Assembly (NCBI GenBank): GCA_042862465.1
Contig: JASTVH010000002.1
Coordinates: forward strand, 372,001 to 436,000
Length of the DNA stretch: 64,000 bases
Source: JASTVH01 sp042862465
Lineage (GTDB): Bacteria > Pseudomonadota > Gammaproteobacteria > Pseudomonadales > Oleiphilaceae
Direction: 5' to 3'
Shown: positions 57,558 to 64,000 of the stretch, in pieces
How the letters are laid out: each line of letters begins with the position of its first letter
Numbering within the stretch: the first letter of the stretch is position 1
Notes under the pieces: model-generated
Told to the model about the DNA's origin: nothing
The model's database searches: none
What the model saw: only the letters and a program-made list of their open reading frames with translations
Program-made: the position numbers and the translations under genes

Positions 57558-58241
57558 ATGCGCAAGCCAGCCCTTTTCCTACTCAGCCTGATTGCCACCG
57601 TTTACGTTCATGCCGATACCTACGGTGTATTCGACATGCAGGGTGAAGGCAAAATGCATGTCTACTACCAGGACGATAACCACATCCGCATCGAATCCGC
57701 CGAGCAGGGTTATATGCTGGTTTCCGGTGACAAGGTGTATTCCGTGGTCAACCAGGGCGGTCAGACCATGGCCATGGATATGAGCGAAATGGGAAAGGCG
57801 CTCAGTGAAGCTCGCAAGCGCTATGGTCAGCCGGATTCGAAAGAAGACACCAAGGCCAATGATGTCAGCATCGAACGCACCGGAAAAACCGAGACCGTCG
57901 CGGGCTTCGAGGGGCAGGTCCATGAGGTGACGGTAAACGGTGAAAAGCAGACCGTGGTGCTCAGCGAGGATCCCACGGTCGTGGAAGTCACCCGCGGCTT
58001 CCTCAAGGCCATCAGCCGCGCCGGCAAGATGATGGACCCGAACGGGGCCCAGGAAACCGAGCGCATGATGGAGCAGCTCAGCGATACCGGTTATGGCGGT
58101 ATCCTGAAGCAGGAGAATGGCCCGGTGCTGGTCAAGGCGGAAGAAGTGGACAAGCCGGACAGCTTCTACCAGCTCCCCGAGGGTGTCCAGCTGATGCAGA
58201 TGCCGTCACAGGGGATGATGCCGCAAGCGCCGGCGCAGTGA
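57558..58241 (+). CDS. Periplasmic hypothetical protein (DUF4412-like)
   Basis: A 227-residue exported protein with signal MRKPALFLLSLIATVYVHA. The body, with MHVYYQDDNHIRIESAEQGYMLVSGDKVYSVVNQGG and AGFEGQVHEVTVNGEKQTVVLSEDP, recalls DUF4412-type outer-membrane-carrier-like folds. It ends in a Met/Gln/Pro-rich tail (MQMPSQGMMPQAPAQ), which could bind copper, a guess helped only by the nearby SCO gene. It is convergent with the Mut7-C gene, 8 bp apart. No ortholog name recognised. Confidence 0.7.
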   Translation: MRKPALFLLSLIATVYVHADTYGVFDMQGEGKMHVYYQDDNHIRIESAEQGYMLVSGDKVYSVVNQGGQTMAMDMSEMGKALSEARKRYGQPDSKEDTKANDVSIERTGKTETVAGFEGQVHEVTVNGEKQTVVLSEDPTVVEVTRGFLKAISRAGKMMDPNGAQETERMMEQLSDTGYGGILKQENGPVLVKAEEVDKPDSFYQLPEGVQLMQMPSQGMMPQAPAQ

Positions 58242-58249
58242 ATTGAATG

Positions 58250-58783
58250 TCAGCGATCTGAGGGTGGCTGGCTGACGCCTGCATCACCACGTCGCCAGTG
58301 GTTCATGTGCTCCAGCTGCTGGCGCATCCGCCGGACGTGGCTGCCTTCCCAGAACAGCTGCTGGCATCGGGGACAGAGGAGCACATCGCCGTTAAGTTGA
58401 TGATCGGGTGGACAGAGCCGCGCCCGGTCCGCCTCCGTGGCCCTGACGAGTCGGGTATTGCAGGCTTTGCAGCGGCTGAAGGGGTGGTGGCACCAGTCCA
58501 GGTCCAGTAACCGGGTCAGATCGCGCAGGCGGCTGGTCTGGTCCTCACCCGCCAGATAAATCACGTTAAACGGGGCGGCCGCAAAGGCCAGCAGGTCGCG
58601 ATCGGCCGTGACCAGCCAACGATCCTCCCTTTGCGCCTCCTCCAGCAAATACTCATCCGGCCAGCCTGCTTCCGGCAGGCGGGTATCGTAACCGGCCACC
58701 CGTAACCACTGCCCCACCCCGCGCAGCATTTCATCACAGAGAAACCGGGGTGTCCGACAGGGACAGAGGGCGCCCTCTACCAT
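58250..58783 (-). CDS. Mut7-C RNase-domain protein with zinc ribbon
   Basis: A 177-residue protein of the Mut7-C/COG1656 family. The N-terminal PIN-like fold has FLCDEMLRGVGQWLRVAGYDT (acidic Asp near 17), WPDEYLLEEAQREDRWLVTADRDLL, then a zinc ribbon formed by CKACN near 105 and CPRCQQLFW near 140. It is predicted to act on RNA, but the biological role is unclear. Its ATG overlaps the SCO stop by one base, so it forms the end of a CtaG-SCO-Mut7C operon. Confidence 0.88.
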   Translation of the reverse strand: MVEGALCPCRTPRFLCDEMLRGVGQWLRVAGYDTRLPEAGWPDEYLLEEAQREDRWLVTADRDLLAFAAAPFNVIYLAGEDQTSRLRDLTRLLDLDWCHHPFSRCKACNTRLVRATEADRARLCPPDHQLNGDVLLCPRCQQLFWEGSHVRRMRQQLEHMNHWRRGDAGVSQPPSDR

Positions 58784-59376
58784 CAGGACGGGCTTTGCAG
58801 CAGTTTGCGCAGATCCTCGGCCGCCTTTTCGCGCGGTTCGTCGGCTTTCATCAGCAGGCGCGCACGGCCCTGGCGGTCGAAGACGAAGATGGCGTTGCTG
58901 TGGGACACCTGGTAATGCCCCTCGGCGTTGGGTTCGCCATACCCGAACGTGGTGCGATAACGCTTGGCAAGGGAGCGCAGCTGCGCTTCGGTACCGCTCA
59001 GGCCGACGAATTCGGGGCCGAAGTTATCGGTGAACTGCCGCAGCGCCGCTGGGGTGTCGCGGGCCGGGTCCACTCCCACAAACAGCACACGCACCTGCTC
59101 GCGCTGTCCGTCCGGCAGGTCGGCCAGCACCTGGTCCAGATAGGCCATGGTGGTGGGACAGACCATCTGGCAGTGGGTGAAGCCAAAGAACAGCACCTGC
59201 ACCCGGCCCTGGTAGTCATCCGCCTCGACCGCCCGACCCTGTTCATCGGTCAATTCAAAGGCCAGTTCCGGCATCAGGTGACTGATGTCCTTGGCGTGAA
59301 AGTCCGACTCGCCGCAGGCGGTCAGTAACAGCAGGCACATCAGCGGTGCTGCCCATCGCGGTGGCCAGGTCTTCAC
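58783..59376 (-). CDS. SCO1/SenC/PrrC copper-assembly lipoprotein
   Basis: A 197-residue thioredoxin-fold lipoprotein (lipobox LTAC, Cys21) for copper delivery to cytochrome oxidase. Copper ligands are visible as C69-Q-M-V-C73 in FTHCQMVCPTT and His159 in VSHSNAIFVFD. The upstream gene is a CtaG-type assembly factor overlapping by four bases (ATGA). No oxidase subunit is in the window, so the client enzyme is elsewhere. Confidence 0.93.
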   Translation of the reverse strand: MKTWPPRWAAPLMCLLLLTACGESDFHAKDISHLMPELAFELTDEQGRAVEADDYQGRVQVLFFGFTHCQMVCPTTMAYLDQVLADLPDGQREQVRVLFVGVDPARDTPAALRQFTDNFGPEFVGLSGTEAQLRSLAKRYRTTFGYGEPNAEGHYQVSHSNAIFVFDRQGRARLLMKADEPREKAAEDLRKLLQSPS

Positions 59377-60218
59377 GGGGTCTCTCCTTCTCCGGTCCAG
59401 GGGGCTGCGGCGCGCTGGCGGTCCTGGCGCATCAGGCGCGGCAACAGTACCAGCACGCCGATGACGCTCATCATGGCCGCCGGAATCCAGGTCAGCAGAC
59501 CGCCCAGGTGTTGGTCGGTTTCCGCCGCCATGGGCCAGGCCCGGCCGCAGACGGCATAGACATCGTAGAGCACGCCATCACTCAGGGTGATGTAGGCGCC
59601 CAGCGCGATTTGTGGCGGCACCACCGCCAACAACATCAGGATGCGCACGCCGGGACGCAGGGTTCCCGGGTGGCTGGCGTCCCGCGGGTCGAGAATCAGC
59701 CACCAGAACAGCAGCCCGTCCAGCAGCATGCTCCAGTTCATGAGCCAATAAAGGTCGCGGCTGAGCATGGCGTCAAAGTGCACCGACGGCCAGAGCCAGA
59801 AGAAAATCAGGCCGACAAACAGCACCGGCGCCACCAGCGGGTGTTGCAGCACACGGTACACCCCGTACAGCAGTGAACGCGGGAAACGCCGCGGCCCCGG
59901 GCGTCCCACGCCCATCGCCGCAAGCACCGGCAGCGGATTGGAGAGCGCGATCAGGAAGGGCCCGAGGTGATGAAGGATCAGGTGCTGGCCACGATGGACG
60001 AAGAACATGTACTGGGCGTAGTAATCCAGCCGGGTGTTCATCACCGCGTAGCAAAGGCCCAGCCCCAACCAGAATGCCAACTGGCGCCAGGTTCCTGGTC
60101 GCTGCTCCCGAGGCAGGCGCCAGACACCCAGCCCGTAGACCAGAACCGCCGCCAGATAGGCCAGCAGGGACAGGGGGGACACATCATAGGGAGTGAGGAA
60201 CTCCCAGAAATCCTGCAT
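59373..60218 (-). CDS. ctaG: Cytochrome c oxidase assembly protein, caa3 CtaG type
   Basis: A 281-residue membrane protein with about seven helices, matching the caa3_CtaG family (LILHHLGPFLIALSNPLPVLAAMG, FDAMLSRDLYWLMNWSMLLDGLLFWWLILDPRD). His-rich loops such as FVHRGQHLILHH fit a copper-handling role in oxidase assembly. It begins a three-gene operon with SCO and Mut7-C. ATG 60218 lies 115 bp from the divergent hypothetical gene. Confidence 0.9.
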   Translation of the reverse strand: MQDFWEFLTPYDVSPLSLLAYLAAVLVYGLGVWRLPREQRPGTWRQLAFWLGLGLCYAVMNTRLDYYAQYMFFVHRGQHLILHHLGPFLIALSNPLPVLAAMGVGRPGPRRFPRSLLYGVYRVLQHPLVAPVLFVGLIFFWLWPSVHFDAMLSRDLYWLMNWSMLLDGLLFWWLILDPRDASHPGTLRPGVRILMLLAVVPPQIALGAYITLSDGVLYDVYAVCGRAWPMAAETDQHLGGLLTWIPAAMMSVIGVLVLLPRLMRQDRQRAAAPWTGEGETP

Positions 60219-60333
60219 AGGTGAATGTACCCAATTGGACGCCCGAATATTCTGACTCTAACAAATATTGAGCAGTCCGCCGACAACCCTTATACACTTT
60301 CCTTAAACGAACCCTTTCCCTGCAGGAGCGAGC

Positions 60334-61281
60334 GTGCAAGACGACCTGAACCACATGCCTCCGACCCGGGCACTGCATTACCTGGAGGAACGCCGGCATT
60401 TCCTGGAACGACTGGTAGCCGCCGCCGGCACGATCGAGGCTCTCAAGCACAGTATGGAAAACATGCTCGATCAGGGCAGCCGTGATGGCGGGGAAAGCCC
60501 GCACATGGCGCGCTTCATCGAGTCCCTGGGTCGCAAGGTGCGTAACCTGTCGGACGCCGAGGTCCGGTTGCGTCTGGAAAAACTGGATCGTCGTCTTCGC
60601 CGTCTGTTCAAAACCCTGACGCCGATCATCGAACATATCTGTGCAGGCGACACCGCCATCGAGGACATGCCGCTCGCCGCGGCGGAAGACGACGTGGGTA
60701 CGCTGAAACGGGTCGCACAAACCGCCCTGGCCCTGCGCGGATTACTGGCGCGCCGCGGTATCGAGGTGCCCGATCTGCGCCTGCCCCTGGACCGCGGTAA
60801 ACTCAAGGCGCAGCTGAGTACCATCAGCCACGAGGAGCAGGGGGCGCGGCGCTCGGTGATCCAGCAGGTCCGGGCCCTGGGCGGGGAACTGCGTCAGATG
60901 CTGGCCCGCGATGATCTGCCCCAGAGTATGGTGGCGCTGTTGGAGCAGATGATGGCTGGCCTGCGGGAAAATCTCGCCCACCTGAAGGCGGGCAAGAGCG
61001 TACTGGAACTGCCGCTGGATATTGAATCGGTGTCTTTCCTGGAGACCCCGGCCCCGAGCGGAAGCACGCCCATCACCTCTTCGGAAGCAAATGCGGAAGC
61101 GGGCACTGAGCCGGCTGCCCTGTCGCCCTATCAGGCGCCGGAAAGCACTGCGATCAACGACGGTGCAGAAGTACCGCCAGCGGGGCCGCGCCCGAATCTG
61201 TTCAAGGCCTTCCGGATCTGGATCTCGTCACCCTGGAACGTCACCTGGCAGGATATTCGCGAGGGGCGCTATCGGGGCTAG
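60334..61281 (+). CDS. Conserved hypothetical coiled-coil protein
   Basis: A 315-residue soluble protein starting at GTG 60334 (CAGGAG upstream). Long helical stretches with charged heptads occur at 15-120 (LEERRHFLERLVAAAGTIEALKHSMENML, LRLEKLDRRLRRLFKTLTP) and 150-225. They are followed by a low-complexity Ser/Pro/Ala region (238-285) and a short conserved-looking end (PNLFKAFRIWISSPWNVTWQDIREGRYRG). No signal peptide or membrane segment is seen. I do not recognise the family. The gene stands alone between a divergent operon and a repeat. Confidence 0.7.
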   Translation: MQDDLNHMPPTRALHYLEERRHFLERLVAAAGTIEALKHSMENMLDQGSRDGGESPHMARFIESLGRKVRNLSDAEVRLRLEKLDRRLRRLFKTLTPIIEHICAGDTAIEDMPLAAAEDDVGTLKRVAQTALALRGLLARRGIEVPDLRLPLDRGKLKAQLSTISHEEQGARRSVIQQVRALGGELRQMLARDDLPQSMVALLEQMMAGLRENLAHLKAGKSVLELPLDIESVSFLETPAPSGSTPITSSEANAEAGTEPAALSPYQAPESTAINDGAEVPPAGPRPNLFKAFRIWISSPWNVTWQDIREGRYRG

Positions 61282-61326
61282 GGCTGTACTGTTGCCCTGA
61301 GAATAAGTCAGCGTACTCCCCCATAT

Positions 61327-61415
61327 GTCATGCCCGCGTAGGCGGGTATCCAGAGCGGGCAAAACCAGGTGCTTGATGCCGGCCGCTCTGGATCCCTGCC
61401 TTCGCAGGGATGACG
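61327..61415. repeat. dRS3/REP-type hairpin-pair cassette downstream of glmS
   Basis: Left hairpin TGCCCGCGTAGGCGGGTA and right hairpin ATCCCTGCCTTCGCAGGGAT, with compensated differences from the usual CCCGC/GCGGG stem. It lies between the convergent hypothetical gene and glmS and may serve as a bidirectional terminator. Confidence 0.85.
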
Positions 61416-61429
61416 GGAATGGCGTGCTG

Positions 61430-63262
61430 CTATTCCACCGTCACACTCTTGGCCAGATTCCGCGGCTGATCCACGTCGGTGCCTTTCAGCACCGCCACGT
61501 GGTAGGACAGCAGCTGCAGCGGCACGGTGTAGAGAATCGGCGCCAGGATGGGATCGACCTCAGGAACCTTGAGCACGTGAATGCCCTGCTCCTGGGCGAT
61601 ATCGGCAGTACTGTCGGCAAAGACAAACAGTTCGCCGCCGCGGGCGCGGACTTCCTGCAGGTTGGATTTGAGTTTCCCCAGCAGCTCGTTGTTTGGCGCC
61701 ACGGTGATCACGGGCATTTCGCTATCCACCAGCGCCAGCGGTCCATGCTTGAGCTCACCCGCCGGGTAGGCTTCGGCGTGGATGTATGAAATTTCCTTGA
61801 GCTTGAGCGCCCCTTCCATCGCCACCGGGTAGAGCGAGCCGCGCCCGAGGAACAGGCTGTGGTGTTTTTCCACGAACTCCTCGGACAGCTCCTGTATCTC
61901 GGCATCCAGATCCAGGATGTGCTGCACCTGGCCGGGCAGATTGCGCAGGCCCATGACGATGGCCTTCTCGCGCTCGCTGCTGAGGCCGTGATGGCGGGCG
62001 AGGGCCAGGGTAAACAGTAACAGGGCCGTGAGCTGCGTGGTGAAGGCCTTGGTGGAGGCGACGCCGATTTCCGGACCAGCCTGGGTCATGATAACCATGT
62101 CGGACTCCCGCACGAGGGAACTGCCGGCCACGTTACAGATCGCCAGGGCGGCCTTGAAGCCGGCCTCTTTGGCCTGGCGTAGTGCCGCCAGGGTGTCAGC
62201 GGTCTCGCCGGACTGGGAAATGGTCAGGAAGAGGGTGTCCGGGGAAATCACATGCTTGCGGTAGCGGAACTCCGAGGCCACTTCGACGCTGCAGGGAATG
62301 CCCGCCAGTTCCTCGATCCAGTAGCGCGCCACCATACCTGCGTGGAAACTGGTGCCACAGGCCACGATCTGGACCTGACGAATTTCCGGCAGCAACCGCG
62401 ACGCCTCGGTACCCAGGGCCTGCTCCAGGACGCGGGAATCGGTGATCCGTCCTTCCATGGTGGCCTGGATAACCTTGGGCTGCTCGTGAATCTCCTTGAG
62501 CATGTAGTGGCGGTATTCGCCTTTTTCGGCGGCATCGGCACTATGCTCGAAGCGAACGGTCTCCCGTTCGACCGCCTTGTCCTCGCGGTCCCAGATAGTC
62601 ACGCTATCGAGCCGGAGCTCGGCCAGATCGCCCTCTTCCAGATAGATGAAACGGTCGGTGACCGGCAGCAACGCCAGTGGATCGGACGCCGCGAAGTTTT
62701 CGCCAATCCCGACACCCAGCACCAGCGGACTGCCTTCACGGGTGACGATCAGTCGACCCGGATCGTCGGCGTGCATGACCGCCAGAGCATAGGCGCCATC
62801 CAGGCGGGCCCGGGTTTCGCGCACGGCCTTGAGCAGATCGCCGCTTTCGCGGAAATACTTTTCGATCAGGTGGGCCACCACCTCGGTATCGGTCTGTGAA
62901 CCAAAGGTGAACCCCTCGGTCTTCAGTTCTTCGCGCAGCGGGGCAAAATTCTCGATGATACCGTTATGGACAATCGCCAGACGGTCCCCGGACATGTGCG
63001 GGTGGGCGTTGTCTTCAGACGGCACTCCGTGGGTGGCCCAGCGGGTATGGGCGATGCCCAGCTCTCCCGGCAGCGGCTGCTGCTTGAGCGCATCTTCCAG
63101 CGCCGCGACCTTGCCCACCTCACGATGGCGATGCAGCTTGCCGTCCTCGGTGCGAATCGCCATGCCGGCGGAATCATAGCCGCGATACTCCAGGCGGCGC
63201 AGCCCTTCCAGCAAAATGCCCTGTACGTCCCTTTGCGCGATTGCGCCTACAATGCCACACAT
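61430..63262 (-). CDS. glmS: Glutamine-fructose-6-phosphate aminotransferase
   Basis: Makes glucosamine-6-phosphate for the cell wall. The 610-residue protein begins MCGIVGAIAQRD, with the N-terminal nucleophile Cys after Met removal. A glutaminase domain runs to about 240 (RWATHG, HNGIIEN, GSQTDTEV). Two SIS sugar-isomerase domains follow (VACGTSFHAGMVARYW and SQSGETADTLAALR near 300-360). The end LKGTDVDQPRNLAKSVTVE is canonical. It follows glmU by 27 bp in the usual glmU-glmS order. Confidence 0.97.
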   Translation of the reverse strand: MCGIVGAIAQRDVQGILLEGLRRLEYRGYDSAGMAIRTEDGKLHRHREVGKVAALEDALKQQPLPGELGIAHTRWATHGVPSEDNAHPHMSGDRLAIVHNGIIENFAPLREELKTEGFTFGSQTDTEVVAHLIEKYFRESGDLLKAVRETRARLDGAYALAVMHADDPGRLIVTREGSPLVLGVGIGENFAASDPLALLPVTDRFIYLEEGDLAELRLDSVTIWDREDKAVERETVRFEHSADAAEKGEYRHYMLKEIHEQPKVIQATMEGRITDSRVLEQALGTEASRLLPEIRQVQIVACGTSFHAGMVARYWIEELAGIPCSVEVASEFRYRKHVISPDTLFLTISQSGETADTLAALRQAKEAGFKAALAICNVAGSSLVRESDMVIMTQAGPEIGVASTKAFTTQLTALLLFTLALARHHGLSSEREKAIVMGLRNLPGQVQHILDLDAEIQELSEEFVEKHHSLFLGRGSLYPVAMEGALKLKEISYIHAEAYPAGELKHGPLALVDSEMPVITVAPNNELLGKLKSNLQEVRARGGELFVFADSTADIAQEQGIHVLKVPEVDPILAPILYTVPLQLLSYHVAVLKGTDVDQPRNLAKSVTVE

Positions 63263-63289
63263 GCTCTTACGCCTCTTTAACTGACTGCT

Positions 63290-64000
63290 TCAATCCTGTT
63301 TACGCGGCCGTTCCCAGCCGTCGATATTGCGCTGTCGCCCGCGGGCCACGGCGAGCTGGTCCTTCTCCACCGCCTTGGTGATGGTGGACCCGGCACCCAC
63401 GGTGCTGCCTGCGCCCAGGGAGACCGGCGCGACCAAAGAGCTGTTGGAGCCGATGAAGACCCCATCGCCGATTTCGGTCTGGAACTTGTTGACGCCATCG
63501 TAGTTGCAGGTGATCGTCCCGGCCCCCACGTTGACATCACGCCCCATGGTGGTATCGCCGATGTAGGTCAGATGGTTGACCTTGCTGCCTTCTCCGATCC
63601 GCGCCTTCTTGGTTTCCACAAAGTTGCCCACTTTCGCCTTGCGGGCCAGCACTGTGCCAGGGCGCAGACGGGCAAAGGGGCCAATTTGATTCTGCCCCTC
63701 CGTCTCAGCCCCATCAATCACGCTGTTAGCCTCAATCACACTGCCCGCCCCGATACGGGCGTTACGCAAGACGCAATTGGGCCCCACCACGACATTATCG
63801 GCCAGAGTGACGCGGCCTTCGAACACGCAGTTCACGTCAATGATCACATCATGCCCGACGGACAGCTCGCCCCGCACGTCGATCCGGGCGGGATCCAGCA
63901 GGGTCGCACCGGCCGTCATCAGCCGTTCCGCTTCAAGGCGCTGGTACCAGCGCTCCAACTGAGAAAGCTGGAGCCGGTTATTGACACCCTGCACTTCCTG
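63290..64000 (-). CDS. glmU: GlmU, bifunctional UDP-GlcNAc pyrophosphorylase/acetyltransferase (3' part)
   Basis: The reading frame is open to the window edge, so only the last 236 codons are present. They cover the hinge (QEVQGVNNRLQLSQLERWYQ) and the C-terminal left-handed beta-helix acetyltransferase with hexapeptide repeats. Active-site blocks IGPFARLRPGT, VGNFVETKKARIGEGSKVNHLTYIGD and GAGTITCNYDG are intact. The uridyltransferase domain lies outside the window. It is the first gene of the glmU-glmS operon. Confidence 0.96.
   Translation of the reverse strand, partial: QEVQGVNNRLQLSQLERWYQRLEAERLMTAGATLLDPARIDVRGELSVGHDVIIDVNCVFEGRVTLADNVVVGPNCVLRNARIGAGSVIEANSVIDGAETEGQNQIGPFARLRPGTVLARKAKVGNFVETKKARIGEGSKVNHLTYIGDTTMGRDVNVGAGTITCNYDGVNKFQTEIGDGVFIGSNSSLVAPVSLGAGSTVGAGSTITKAVEKDQLAVARGRQRNIDGWERPRKQD

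Overview
The window looks like a GC-rich gammaproteobacterial chromosome from a facultatively anaerobic denitrifier. Support comes from a complete haem d1 nitrite reductase locus, a cNor-type nitric oxide reductase locus, an LpoB/YcfL lipoprotein pair, a glmU-glmS pair, a class Ia nrdAB with a long double-cone NrdA, and RpoN-type promoters. I cannot name the genus from sequence alone. No rRNA, tRNA, CRISPR array, transposase or phage gene was recognised.

Layout. 1-6.3 kb: an edge-truncated membrane protein, a periplasmic solute-binding protein, a kinase/PP2C/FHA signalling operon, a membrane diguanylate cyclase and a PEP-CTERM protein. 6.2-21.4 kb: a guanidine assimilation regulon in two blocks. 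Each block starts with a sigma-54-type promoter followed by a guanidine-I (ykkC) riboswitch. Block 1 carries the two carboxyguanidine deiminase subunits, the biotin-dependent guanidine (urea-type) carboxylase and an ABC binding protein. Block 2 carries the ABC permease and ATPase and allophanate hydrolase. Between them lie TetR, GIY-YIG, GlnT-type glutamine synthetase and MetX-like hydrolase genes. The inferred route is guanidine uptake, carboxylation, deimination to allophanate, hydrolysis to ammonia and CO2, and possibly ammonia capture by the glutamine synthetase.

21.3-25.7 kb: nrdAB behind a cobalamin riboswitch. 25.8-36.5 kb: a DUF3047 protein, a three-lipoprotein group (LpoB, YcfL, COG3014), a solute-binding protein, an alpha/beta hydrolase, TetR-emrAB efflux with a clear operator, and a Cache-domain chemoreceptor. 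36.7-54.4 kb: the denitrification island. nirS-D-L-G-H-J-E-N run left and nirC-nirF-(PhnD-like)-norQ-(membrane protein) run right from a divergent promoter region with two FNR/DNR-like boxes. norC-B-(NapH-like)-D-E-F run left from a third box. 54.5-64 kb: an old-yellow-enzyme gene with a NemR-like repressor and matching operators, another solute-binding protein, a periplasmic protein, a Mut7-C/SCO/CtaG operon, a coiled-coil hypothetical protein, then glmS and the 3' part of glmU.

Four families of short dispersed repeats run through the window: (i) paired hairpins of the dRS3/REP type; (ii) a GGACGT-rich family, including a nine-copy TTGGACG array; (iii) a 25-bp GGGGACAG palindrome; (iv) CTCTCCCC hairpin pairs. 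They sit between operon members and also inside functional parts: the N-terminus of NrdB, the C-termini of a deiminase subunit and of allophanate hydrolase, a signal peptide, and the variable arm of the cobalamin riboswitch.
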